A stretch of DNA of 64,000 nucleotides from positions 17,750,745-17,814,744 of the forward strand of contig OZ020316.1 in the NCBI GenBank assembly GCA_963971305.1, in the 5' to 3' direction. The position numbers and the translations under genes are program-made. Position 1 is the stretch's first letter. The number at the start of each line of letters is the position of its first letter. Source of the stretch: Arcuatula senhousia. Lineage: Eukaryota > Mollusca > Bivalvia > Mytilida > Mytilidae. Positions 36,599-47,810 of this stretch are shown here, in pieces. The notes below the pieces were generated by a model. That model saw only the letters and a list, made by a program, of their open reading frames with translations, did no database searches and was not told where the DNA came from.

Positions 36599-36780
36599 AT
36601 ATATATATATGTTACAGGGAATGTGTGTAATTAGGGTTTACATGTAATCTCTGGATAAATTAGAGATTTCACGGAATCACTGGGCATTTTAGGGAATACA
36701 TGTATTCCCTAAAATTTCCAGGGAATACATTTAATCCCTGAAATTTTTGAAGACTTTTACACGTTATCCCTGACTGGCAA
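36599..36780. repeat. left long inverted repeat
   Basis: Starts 'atatatatatgttacaggga'. It then contains about five imperfect copies of gggattacatgtaatccc-type palindromes and ends 'atccctgactgg'. It is the inverse of 41287-41484. Confidence 0.82.
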
Positions 36781-36985
36781 CCTGACTATAATAAGGCTTC
36801 TGTGCTGCTGTTTCTATCAATTGAACATTTTAAAACTATTGGAATCATCGTTTCAACACATAACCAAAAATGAATAATTAACCCGTCTTTGTTGAATTAA
36901 ACTGTTAATATATATTATTGTCATTTTACAGTTTAAAATTACATTAATACTGAATGCAGAAAACAAATATGTAAACTAGGGTTAA

Positions 36986-37192
36986 GTGACCACCAGTTAC
37001 TTAGGTATAGAAACTGGGAGATATAAGAAAATACGAAGAGAGGAAAGAATTTGCAAAACATGCAACGTGATCGAAGATGAGACTCATTTTCTTTTTAGTT
37101 GTAAAATTAACGAAAATTGCAGGAAAATATACTTTGATAAAATTGACACTGATCCTTCTTTACAAAACAAAGTAAAGCTAAATTTATTTTAA
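36986..37192 (+). pseudogene. non-LTR retrotransposon C-terminal fragment
   Basis: Encodes IETGRYKKIRREERICKTC followed by EDETHFLFSCKINENCRK. This is the C-x2-C...H-x-x-x-C motif at the C-terminus of many LINE ORF2 proteins. The remainder of the element is absent. Confidence 0.7.
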
Positions 37193-37821
37193 ACCCAAAT
37201 AATAGTAAAAAAGTGACATTTCTTGGATCCTAAATAAAACAGTCAATGGCACTGAAGACAGGATACATTTGTGCATGCTATTGTAATCTGTTGTATTTTT
37301 GTCAATTTATTGTTTCAGTGTAGCCTTTGGTCCTTCTTTTGGCGTTACCTGTGCTTACAAATTTTATTTTATTTATTGATTTCTTAATATGAAAGAATTT
37401 ATTTTTACATTGACCAACCGCAAACCAGCCAGCAGAACCTACTGGTCTGGTTCAAGGCTGCTGGCTGGTTTTTGGCAAGAGCCCTATGTAGTCATAAAGC
37501 TATCTAATTTTCGCGATTTTTTTTGTCTAGACAGTCACGGTAAATCGGTCAGGCAATATTCCTACCAAAGGATTCACCATGTATAACTACAAATGTATTA
37601 TTTCAATACATTAAATGTTATACAGGTTGCCTAAACTAAGAGGTACATCTTTATACCCCTATAATAAATACAATATAAATGTGCACTACATTTCATATAT
37701 CGATGCACTGTACACCAGTTGATGTACATTTAAGCATTGTTGACCTTTTACAATTTAATCAATACGTCATATATATTACGGTGGACGGAGTAAACGAACA
37801 AAATTGATATGTTTCAAGTTG

Positions 37822-37895
37822 GTGAATAACAGATCGTTTTTTATTTTAGTGCTTAGATTTAGCTCTGCCTTTTAACGTTTTAGCGCTTGGAATTT
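37822..37895 (+). repeat. dispersed repeat pair member
   Basis: 'ttttagtgcttagatttagc' and 'tctgccttttaacgttttag'; partner of 13180-13265. Confidence 0.65.
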
Positions 37896-38440
37896 TATTG
37901 TTGCTTGTTTATGTGGACTAGCTGTGTCGCGTACCTTATTATCTTCTACTATTAGTTTGACCTTATAAATGTGCTCTCTGCCAATTTACATGTAGTACTT
38001 TCATTATCAATTGCTCCACAGTTTTTTCTTATTTTTATGGATCAAATTATCCCTGTGAGGTAAAAACCTGTATATGTCACAATAATATAGAAACATAACG
38101 ACTTTGTGTTACATGTACCTCACAATGTGAATCAGTTTAAAGAATATCAAATGTTTAATCCTTATTCATTTCGCGAGCATTTTTTTAATTTCATTCTTTT
38201 TGTAGGTTTGTCTGGTTGTTTTTGCTTTTTTTATTTCTGAGGTACATATTTTCATCAATAATGTCGTTTTGAATTTCTTTTCTGTTAATGTTATTTCTTT
38301 TTGGGTCATTTAATTTGTTTTCAAGATAAAAAATATCTGCATGTGGTTAACAGTAACAATGATTCAAATGTTACCAGCTCTGGGTCTACGTAAGGCTAGA
38401 AAAGCTTTCTCAATGCAAAGAAAATTGCAGAATATTTATC

Positions 38441-41065
38441 AATTACAAATACCAAAACGCGGGTATAAACGGTTAATTTGGATATGCTATATATCGATAT
38501 TTCAAGGAGTAACCTCTCATCAGTAGCATTCAAACCAAAACATTGGAAGGTCAAAATCCAAAACAGTTGATAATGAAAAGTACTCAAAACCAAAACGTTC
38601 GAACAAGGAAGCCAAATCCAGCACCGAGGATATCGACCATGTGCATTACAAGGAAAGAAACCTGGTGTTTTCATCAATTTTGAATTTAACAATCGGAAAT
38701 TTCAGCGACAATATGTTAGAAATTTTATGGTAATTCGTGTCAGACAAGTCTGACTACCAGGCTTGTGATTACCCTCGGGGACCTCTGGTCCACCAGCAGC
38801 GGTTATCGCCCAGTGGTTTCAAAATTACAAATACCAAAACGCGGGTATAAACGGTTAATTTGGATATGCTATATATCGATATTTCAAGGAGTAACCTCTC
38901 ATCAGTAGCATTCAAACCAAAACATTGGAAGGTCAAAATCCAAAACAGTTGATAATGAAAAGTACTCAAAACCAAAACGTTCGAACAAGGAAGCCAAATC
39001 CAGCACCGAGGATATCGACCATGTGCATTACAAGGAAAGAAACCTGGTGTTTTCATCAATTTTGAATTTAACAATCGGAAATTTCAGCGACAATATGTTA
39101 GAAATTTTATGGTAATTCGTGTCAGACAAGTCTGACTACCAGGCTTGTGATTACCCTCGGGGACCTCTGGTCCACCAGCAGCGGTTATCGCCCAGTGGTT
39201 TCAAAATTACAAATACCAAAACGCGGGTATAAACGGTTAATTTGGATATGCTATATATCGATATTTCAAGGAGTAACCTCTCATCAGTAGCATTCAAACC
39301 AAAACATTGGAAGGTCAAAATCCAAAACAGTTGATAATGAAAAGTACTCAAAACCAAAACGTTCGAACAAGGAAGCCAAATCCAGCACCGAGGATATCGA
39401 CCATGTGCATTACAAGGAAAGAAACCTGGTGTTTTCATCAATTTTGAATTTAACAATCGGAAATTTCAGCGACAATATGTTAGAAATTTTATGGTAATTC
39501 GTGTCAGACAAGTCTGACTACCAGGCTTGTGATTACCCTCGGGGACCTCTGGTCCACCAGCAGCGGTTATCGCCCAGTGGTTTCAAAATTACAAATACCA
39601 AAACGCGGGTATAAACGGTTAATTTGGATATGCTATATATCGATATTTCAAGGAGTAACCTCTCATCAGTAGCATTCAAACCAAAACATTGGAAGGTCAA
39701 AATCCAAAACAGTTGATAATGAAAAGTACTCAAAACCAAAACGTTCGAACAAGGAAGCCAAATCCAGCACCGAGGATATCGACCATGTGCATTACAAGGA
39801 AAGAAACCTGGTGTTTTCATCAATTTTGAATTTAACAATCGGAAATTTCAGCGACAATATGTTAGAAATTTTATGGTAATTCGTGTCAGACAAGTCTGAC
39901 TACCAGGCTTGTGATTACCCTCGGGGACCTCTGGTCCACCAGCAGCGGTTATCGCCCAGTGGTTTCAAAATTACAAATACCAAAACGCGGGTATAAACGG
40001 TTAATTTGGATATGCTATATATCGATATTTCAAGGAGTAACCTCTCATCAGTAGCATTCAAACCAAAACATTGGAAGGTCAAAATCCAAAACAGTTGATA
40101 ATGAAAAGTACTCAAAACCAAAACGTTCGAACAAGGAAGCCAAATCCAGCACCGAGGATATCGACCATGTGCATTACAAGGAAAGAAACCTGGTGTTTTC
40201 ATCAATTTTGAATTTAACAATCGGAAATTTCAGCGACAATATGTTAGAAATTTTATGGTAATTCGTGTCAGACAAGTCTGACTACCAGGCTTGTGATTAC
40301 CCTCGGGGACCTCTGGTCCACCAGCAGCGGTTATCGCCCAGTGGTTTCAAAATTACAAATACCAAAACGCGGGTATAAACGGTTAATTTGGATATGCTAT
40401 ATATCGATATTTCAAGGAGTAACCTCTCATCAGTAGCATTCAAACCAAAACATTGGAAGGTCAAAATCCAAAACAGTTGATAATGAAAAGTACTCAAAAC
40501 CAAAACGTTCGAACAAGGAAGCCAAATCCAGCACCGAGGATATCGACCATGTGCATTACAAGGAAAGAAACCTGGTGTTTTCATCAATTTTGAATTTAAC
40601 AATCGGAAATTTCAGCGACAATATGTTAGAAATTTTATGGTAATTCGTGTCAGACAAGTCTGACTACCAGGCTTGTGATTACCCTCGGGGACCTCTGGTC
40701 CACCAGCAGCGGTTATCGCCCAGTGGTTTCAAAATTACAAATACCAAAACGCGGGTATAAACGGTTAATTTGGATATGCTATATATCGATATTTCAAGGA
40801 GTAACCTCTCATAAGTAGCATTCAAACCAAAACATTGGAAGGTCAAAATCCAAAACAGTTGATAATGAAAAGTACTCAAAACCAAAACGTTCGAACAAGG
40901 AAGCCAAATCCAGCACCGAGGATATCGACCATGTGCATTACAAGGAAAGAAACCTGGTGTTTTCATCAATTCTGAATTTAACAATCGGAAATTTCAGCGA
41001 CAATATGTTAGAAATTTTATGGTAATTCGTGTCAGACAAGTCTGACTACCAGGCTTGTGATTACC
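38441..41065. repeat. 382-bp satellite array, 6.9 units
   Basis: 'aattacaaataccaaaacgc' recurs every 382 bp from 38441 to 40733. Units are virtually identical; only the last shows a few substitutions (for example near 40813 and 40972). Each unit contains gtcagac-aa-gtctgac and ggacc-tct-ggtcc palindromes. On the plus strand each also has a 66-codon open stretch (HSNQNIGRSK...MLEILW), after a stop at 'SHQ'. The 101-codon minus-strand frame repeats with the unit and is not supported as a gene. Confidence 0.97.
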
Positions 41066-41286
41066 TTTACTGCCAAAATAAGATTCATAATATTTTTGAA
41101 AAACTAACAAGACCAACCATCAAGTCAAATGTTTAAATAAAAATATTAAGTTTTTAAAACATTTTCATTAAATTTCAAGATAAATAAAAACAAATGAAAA
41201 AGCACAATGATAAGATTATAAAGATTTTTGTTTGAAAGTATGTTTTACCAACAGAAACGTAAAGACTAGATTCAATCTTAAAACAT

Positions 41287-41484
41287 TTTGACAGTCAGGG
41301 GAAACGCGTAAAAATGATGAAAAAATCAGGGATTTCATGTAATCCCTGGGTAAAATTAGGGATTACATGCAATCCCCAAGCAATTTAGCGATTACATGTA
41401 ATCCCTGATTTAGTCGGGATTTCATGTAATCCCTAATTACACACTTTCCCTTTGAATACTTTGAATCCCTGTAACATATATATA
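41287..41484. repeat. right long inverted repeat
   Basis: Starts 'acagtcaggg', contains 'gggatttcatgtaatccc' and 'gggattacatgcaatccc', and ends 'atccctgtaacatatatata'. With the left arm it defines a unit of about 4.9 kb. Confidence 0.82.
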
Positions 41485-41487
41485 ACC

Positions 41488-41680
41488 AAAATTAGGTGCT
41501 CTAATATAAATATACCAATTGAAATAGGCATATGGAGCAATGTTCCAAGAAATGAAAGAACCTGCCCAATATTATGTAATAATTCTGATATAGGGAATGA
41601 ATATCATTACACCTTTATCTGTTCTTTTGAAATTGTAACAAAACTTATAATTAAATATGTTCCAAAATATTAAAGACTAA
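41488..41680 (+). pseudogene. non-LTR retrotransposon C-terminal fragment
   Basis: Encodes NVPRNERTCPILCNN then NEYHYTFICSF, the same CxxC-H-C type of motif as at 36986 but from a different element. It lies immediately outside the right long inverted repeat. Confidence 0.65.
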
Positions 41681-41759
41681 ATCCAAGTGTTGAAAAAATG
41701 AGCGGTATGATCAAATATTGTGACACGATTGTTTTCAACAATATTTCATTATTTACAAA

Positions 41760-42700
41760 AAAAAACTATCTAGTTTACTTTAACTATTGTTATTTTTTTA
41801 ATACATGTACAACTAAGAAACATACCTGCATCGAAATTGTTCCACAAATTCAACAGCAAAATGATCATTACTCCAACTCTTTCTTACCTCTTACTTCTAA
41901 TATGTGGAACAACCTCTCTGACACCATTAAAAATTGTAAAACAATCTCAACTTTTAAGAAAGAACTTTTAAGCGAAAACGGAAAAGTTCCAAATTATTAC
42001 TATTCCGGGACACGACTGGGACAAATACTACACGCGCGTTTAAGATTAAACTCTAGTTCCTTAAATTATGATCTGTTCATAAGAAACCTAGTAGACTCCC
42101 CAAACTGTCGATGTGGAAGCATAGAAACAATAAAACATTTCCTTCTATGTTGTCCTATCTATGATGCCCAACGCCTCGAAATGTTTAATTACCTTGTTCA
42201 GTTTCCAATAAACTTACGCCTTGAGGTACTACTATATGGTTCGACTGTCTTGAATGACTACGAAAACGAAACTTTGTTTAAATATGTCCAAACGTTCATA
42301 ATCAAATCAAAAAGATTCGCACCCGGCCAAAGCTAAGCTAAACTAAACACATACTTTGCATTTCATCTATTTGCCTCTTTTTTTCTTTTTTTTTTCACCG
42401 CAAAACATTCTTAGAACTATCAATGTATCCTTTGTATATATTTTCTTCTTCATATGGTTATACATTTTTCTTAATTCACCTTGTGTTATTGTTGATTTCT
42501 TTCTTTCAATTATATATATATATTTGATATGCAACATTTAGAACATGTTAATGATATATGTCGATTAATTGTAAGTTGTAATTACTATCAGGAGACAGAT
42601 TTATATAAGCACTCTGTGCTTGTTTCTGAATCCTTTTGTTTAATATGTTATGTTATATTTAAATGTATGTATGTCATTTCTAAATAAATATGTTTAAACT
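41760..42700 (+). mobile_element. 5'-truncated non-LTR retrotransposon 3' end
   Basis: The coding part (to 42336) reads HYSNSFLPLTSNMWNNLSDT, GQILHARLRLNSSSLNYDLF and PNCRCGSIETIKHFLLCCPI. These are characteristic of the C-terminal region of animal LINE ORF2. TAA is followed by about 360 bp of 3'UTR with 'ataagcactctgtgcttgtt', ending near 'ctaaataaatatgtttaaac'. No RT domain is left. Confidence 0.8.
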
Positions 42701-42861
42701 AAAATGATCTAGCAGAGAAACTGCCCATTTGCCCAGTGTTGTGTTCACATTACTGACTTTTATTTACTGTATTCGCCTTCGAATTTCAAATACATGTTAC
42801 GATTACATAATGATATTTTTGGAACCTATAATAGCTTTGTTTAAAGTTATCCTGCCATGTA

Positions 42862-43029
42862 CAAAAGAAAAGAATGTATTCACGTATATTTGGTGTTTAT
42901 GTAATGAAAGCTTAAATTTATCAAAGAAAACTTAAATTATTTGACACTTAATTAAAGAATGGTAGATAAAAGAAAAAGGGATGTTGCTTTAAGTCAAATA
43001 TATTTTGCAAAAACTTTTCTATCATATAT
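42862..43029 (+). repeat. direct repeat flanking the 43-kb RT copy, left
   Basis: Shares 'tttggtgtttatgtaatgaa', 'gggatgttgctttaa' and 'caaatatattttgca' with 44103-44284, in the same orientation. The two copies differ by scattered substitutions and a short insertion. Confidence 0.75.
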
Positions 43030-43039
43030 ATTCGTGTAA

Positions 43040-43860
43040 TTTTACGCGTTGCCTAAGGTTTTGTTTAAACGGGGACCTTGGTTTTTAGGGAGGAGAGGAA
43101 CAAATGCGGCATCCAAATGTCAAAAGTCCGAAAGGACAGAGACAAAACCAATATACAAACGAGCACAGGACGATAAAAAAAAAAACAAATAACACAGAAA
43201 TACAAAAACAACTTAATAATCAACAACGCAAACTCAAGTCAAGAGTGAACTCATGCAGGTCAAGTGCTCCTGAAGAGTAAGCAGTTCCTGCTTGTTTTAG
43301 CACATCCGTTGCTCTGCCAACAGTCAACCCTGAGTGTCAAATCCTGCAAAGGAAGACAAAACAAAACCCTTTGACAAACCAACATCTGCAATCGTATGAG
43401 AGATTTAAATCCCATAAATTATTTGTCTATGAGCGCATGATGTCTTCCGTAAAATTTCTTGAGTGAAGACAACAACCGAGGAGCAACATTATCTTGTGTA
43501 TAAGCAATTAATGTGTCGGACGTGACGCTCTTCCAAGGAAATCGATGTAAGTCCTGCTAGCTCTGGAATAACGAATCGATTATGATACGTAAACGCCATT
43601 AGCTTGAGCGGACGGAATGTTGCTACACATGAAGGGAAAGCTGACGATTGGAAAGTTGATGTCATCACGTTTTTCATAGAGCTTTGTTGAAAGATTTTCT
43701 TGAAAGTCTTTTCCGAGTTGTAGATCTAAATATATAGCAGACTTCCTAGAATCTGTTGTATTCTTTGTCTCAAGTTCGTGGGGATTTAAACGATGGAGAA
43801 AGTCACCAAATTGAGAATTGTTCAGTGAAAGAACATCATTAATATACAAATGTAATGGAA
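43040..43860 (-). pseudogene. RT-element copy with mutated catalytic site
   Basis: Minus-strand copy including the palm region. The catalytic motif reads YINDVLSLNN, with Asn replacing the first Asp of YIDD. SAIYLDLQL, KRDDINFPIV and SNIPSAQANGVYVS blocks follow. A frameshift separates the palm from the upstream SFNLTFHYI block. The tail ends near 'acgcgttgcctaagg' (43045-43059), which is shared with the 47-kb copy. The element is flanked by about 170-bp direct repeats. Confidence 0.7.
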
Positions 43861-43904
43861 AGTGAGGTTAAAAGATCTTTTTTGTCCAAAAGTGATTGTA
43901 AGAA

Positions 43905-44045
43905 TAGAAGATAATGAGATGTGGAATAAGTGTACGCGATGCAACCTACAATATAAACGACAATTTAAAAAAATCCACATTGCACAACAATGTGACCAGT
44001 GGTCGCTGTTTTTCAATTGGCCCTGGATTGAAAATAAACTACATA
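43905..44045 (+). repeat. short dispersed repeat, copy 2
   Basis: Contains 'atgtggaataagtgtacgcg' through 'caattggccctggattgaaa'. It lies immediately beside the RT relic, as does the 47.7-kb copy, so it may be part of the full-length RT element. Confidence 0.6.
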
Positions 44046-44102
44046 CGATTCAAGTCCAATGCTAAAGTGCAATGAAAGATAGATGATAAAGAGATTTGGA
44101 AA

Positions 44103-44284
44103 AACAAAAGAATGTATTCGAGTATATTTGGTGTTTATGTAATGAAAGCTTAAATTTATCAAAGAAAACTCTTAACTTTTATGGTGAATTATTTGACGCT
44201 TAATTAATTCATTATTCCAGATAGAAGAAAACGGGATGTTGCTTTAAATCAAATATATTTTGCATGCACTTTTCTATCATATAT
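44103..44284 (+). repeat. direct repeat flanking the 43-kb RT copy, right
   Basis: Partner of 42862-43029. Together they bracket about 1.07 kb that includes the RT relic and a short dispersed module. LTR-like direct repeats of this kind are known for Penelope-like elements arranged in partial tandem. A segmental duplication is the alternative. Confidence 0.72.
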
Positions 44285-45035
44285 CATTTTGATTTTTTTT
44301 TCTGATTATTGGCATATTTTCTTCTCTTAAAAGTGACACACCAAAAGTATTTTATCCCTGCAATTATTAATAGATGGATAAACTTTCGACATAGACACAA
44401 CCAGCTTAACAATGTAATAAAAATTTAACGATCTCAGCTAAATTTCAAATAAAACTATTTTGTATACCGGTTTTGCTTTCCTTTTACATTAAACCAAGAG
44501 CAAAATGATACCTTTTTTAAACATCCCCTTTATCATATCAAACGGACTAAAATATTTTCTACTAGTACACTTCGTAGAGGCCATTCATCATCCCTTTCAG
44601 CACAGATACCAAGCATTTTTTCTTTCGTTTTTTATCCTAAATATTTCTTGTTCAGCAACTATGTTTCTCATTTGTTTTGTTATTCAACAATTGTTACTTG
44701 TATGCATTCTCAAATTGTATATATATGTTGTTTTTTTTCGCATTGTAAACTGAACTACCGGTATGTTGTAATTTCTGAAGCATGCTTTACTTGTGTCAAA
44801 TCCAATAAAATCTTCTTAACTAACACCATGCCCAAAATTGAATATTTGCGAGACCTTTAAAAAACGGACAAACCGTCTAAGGCAGCTCTTTTAAACATCC
44901 CCCATAGACTCCGCAACAAGCAATTAAACCGGCTGCATATCAAATCTCATTCTTAAATTAAAGCGGGTCAGGAGAGTGGCTTCATGAGTTTGAATATAAT
45001 GCACGTGATGTATTAGTATATCAGGCGTGTATCCC

Positions 45036-45193
45036 AATCTATCACCAGAGGGAGCGTCTATCAACACTGACCTCTATACTATCGCGCTAAGGATTGTGGG
45101 TAATATCCCCGAATTCGGGGATTGAATATCATTAAAATATTTCCCATGATCCTTAGCGCGATAGTAGATAGACGCTCCCTCTGGTGATAGATT
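45036..45193. mobile_element. MITE with perfect inverted ends and 12-bp flanking repeat
   Basis: The ends are aatctatcaccagagggagc... (27 bp, perfect inverse at the right). An inner 18-bp arm pair, tactatcgcgctaaggat/atccttagcgcgatagta, also matches. The element is bracketed by identical ggcgtgtatccc (45024-45035 and 45194-45205). It contains a gaattc-centred palindrome. No coding capacity. Confidence 0.85.
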
Positions 45194-45636
45194 GGCGTGT
45201 ATCCCATCCGTTCAATGATTCGGATATTTGAACCCCGCGGTTGAAAATTGAAAGAAGTAAAAAATTTCCCCTGTGATAATATACCTGGGTTCCCACGTGA
45301 TTATTGGCTTCATCGTCTTAGCTTTATATTTTCACGAATTTATTAGGAATCACAGAAGACACTGCAATGTATTTTGCAGCTTTTCACGTCGAGAGACCTA
45401 CAGACAGACTTGCTCGCCTCTTTCAATATCAGTAGATAGTTGCGATATACTTAAAGGAAACATAAAGATGGGTAAACTTATAAACCCAGAAAAAAAAAGA
45501 AAATTCACAACGAATAGATTATATTGAAGTTACAATATTAATAGTATTTAAGCATTTTCACGATTTTATTTATTATAAGCGGGAATCAGAAGTTCCATAA
45601 AGTGCAGGGTTAAGAGTTATATATTTACAATGCGAA

Positions 45637-45957
45637 GGGGGTGGTAAAGGGGGGATCCCAACACGAAATCACGTGCTTCAAAAATACTGAAAACGAAGCA
45701 CGAGTTATAAAAATCGCCAAACACGAACACGAGAAAAATGAATTCAGATAATCGAAAACACGAAATCACGTGCCTCAAATAGGCATAAAACAAAGCACGG
45801 GTAATTAAAATCTCAAGACACGAAACACGGGACAAAAATACAGACAAAAACGGAGCACGTACAACCTCCACAACACGAGAAATAAAATCAAAATCACGAA
45901 AACACGTAAAATAAAAACGTCGAAAACGTAGCACGAAAATAACCCTTTACCACCCAC
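45637..45957. mobile_element. GGGTGGTAAAGGG inverted-repeat element, copy 3
   Basis: Ends gggtggtaaagggg (45638) and ccctttaccaccc (45943-45955). tgcgaa occurs on both sides as a possible target duplication. The interior is a different string of short units around 'cacgaaa' and 'gcacg', unlike copies 1 and 2 in detail but alike in style. Confidence 0.65.
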
Positions 45958-46134
45958 TGCGAACAGTATCCGTGAAATGATCGGGTGTAAACTGTTTTTG
46001 TTTGTCCCTGTCAACTGCTTTTGTTTGTCCCTGTCAGCTATCTGGTTTTTTTTTGTTCTATGTCCAGAAATGGGTCTTTCGTTGATAATCAAGGGATTTG
46101 TTTGAATCTTATGTATTGTATTTTTTGTCTTGGA

Positions 46135-46285
46135 CCAATGCCAACAGCGAGCAGTGGCCTCTGGTCATGTTGAAGACTGCTGGCTGTTTTCCATTGTGAT
46201 ATTTTTTTTTTAAATTGCCGGTTCTTTAATTTTGGTTGTGTCGCGTACACTTATTCCACATCTCTTTATCGTCTATCATTTTAAG
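46135..46285 (-). repeat. short dispersed repeat, copy 3
   Basis: Minus-strand copy: 'agcagtggcctctggtcatg', 'gaagactgctggctg' and 'gtgtcgcgtacacttattcc' on the plus strand are the reverse complement of the family. Confidence 0.6.
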
Positions 46286-47179
46286 ACTTTGTCGTTTGTA
46301 TTTTACGTAAGACCTTGTAAAGATGCAGAAAAGGACATTTGCTAATATTTTCTTTTATTCTGGTCGGTTTGCAACATAATATACGCAGCAATGCCCATGT
46401 ACTATGGAAAAAAAATTAACAGCTTAATGAAAATCGGCCTAAAATGCAAACTGTATCCTTGCTCGATATCTAAACTCTACAAAGGTGTTTGCATAACTGC
46501 AAAGGACATAAAAGACGCGAATGATAACGAAAATGTAGCTGGAGTTAGTTACCACCAAATGCACTTGTAAGTTGCCCTGGATATATTTGTTATCATGTAG
46601 AACCAATTGTCAACTGCTAGTAACCTTGAGGCGGATAGAAATCCCGGTAAAAACTGAAAACGGTTTCTTTGCGTGTGATGTAGGGTCCTGTCCGTGCTTT
46701 TGTTATTTAGTAATTTTAAGATTAAGTTTGCATCATATGTTATCTTACACTTCCGGAAAAATGTAATCTTATGTTCTATGTGAAGAGCCGCAATGTTGAA
46801 TTTTCGCTTTGTCGAGAACACTTATTCAACATCTCGTTAATTTTAAAAATATTCTATATCTTACTATGACCCATAAATGAATTAGGTCTGGTGGTTTCAG
46901 CAAGACAAGTTAACGTACCATGTTGTATTACTTTGCTTCATTTGTTGGGTAAATAGAAAATAAGAATCAAGAAATCGTGTTTTTTAAGACTTTTTGTGAA
47001 TTTGTATTTTATTAGAAAAAAGAAGAGATACATGGTGATCGATATAAAACAATATATGATGATAATCCCATAGTCCCAAAACAAAGACAAAAAATCCACT
47101 GCTTACGATGTGCTGCTGTAACATTTTCTGCAAAAGAAAAAAGAAAAGAAATGAACATGGTTATCTTTAGATTCGTGTT
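46286..47179. other. unassigned AT-rich region
   Basis: No supported coding exon. The 90-codon minus-strand frame at 46549-46821 has no recognisable domain. Confidence 0.35.
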
Positions 47180-47690
47180 TTAACGCGTTGCATAAGGATT
47201 AAGCTTAAACGGGGGCCTTGGTTTAAAAGACGCAGAGGAACCAATGGGGCATTCGAATGCCAAAAGTCCGGAAGGACAGAGACAAAACCAGTAAACACCA
47301 ACGAGAACAGGACGATAAAAAAACTATACAACATTAAACACAGAAATACATAAACAACTGAATAGCAATCAATAACGCAAACTCAAGTCAATAGTGAACC
47401 CATGCAGGTCAGGTGCTCCGGAAGAGTTTAGTAGTCCCTGCTTTCTTTAGTACACCCGTCGCGCTACCAACAGTCCATTCAGTGTGTAAAATGCGGTTAA
47501 GGAAGACAAAACACAACCCTATGACAAACCAACATCTGCAATAGTCTGAGAGATTGAAATCCTATAAATTATTTGTCTAAAAGCGCATGATGTCTTCCGT
47601 AAAATTTCTTGAGTGAACACAGTAACCCAGGAGCAACAGAATCATGTGTAAGCAATTTTTGTCTCGGACGTCACGCGACACAACCTACAA
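47180..47690 (-). pseudogene. RT-element 3' relic
   Basis: Minus-strand tail of the RT family. It begins at 'acgcgttgcataagg' and carries the 'gacagagacaaaaccagtaa' and 'atgcaggtcaggtgctccgg' segments also seen at 43.1 kb. Only the last part of the RT reading frame remains. Confidence 0.6.
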
Positions 47691-47810
47691 TATTAACGAC
47701 AATTTAAAAGACCCACAATGCAAAACAGTCAGCAGCAATGTGACCAGTGGTCGCTTCTCTCTGTTTTTCAATTGGCCCTGGATTGAAAATAAACGAAGAC
47801 ACAACATAAC
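47685..47810 (+). repeat. short dispersed repeat, copy 4
   Basis: 'cgcgacacaacctacaatat' to 'ccctggattgaaaataaacg'; nearly the same as 43930-44040. It abuts the RT tail at 47180-47690. Confidence 0.6.

Larger units (their letters stand above)
36599..41484. mobile_element. composite element bounded by long inverted repeats
   Basis: Inverted repeats of about 0.2 kb enclose a non-LTR retrotransposon scrap (36986-37192), unassigned AT-rich DNA and the 382-bp satellite array. TATATATA lies at both outer edges. No transposase was seen. It could be a non-autonomous or composite DNA transposon, or two independent inverted insertions. Confidence 0.5.

Noticed and set aside
38769..40984. Six identical 101-codon minus-strand reading frames
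   Set aside because: They recur exactly with the 382-bp satellite and have no start context, splice sites or recognised domain. A tandem gene family is not supported.
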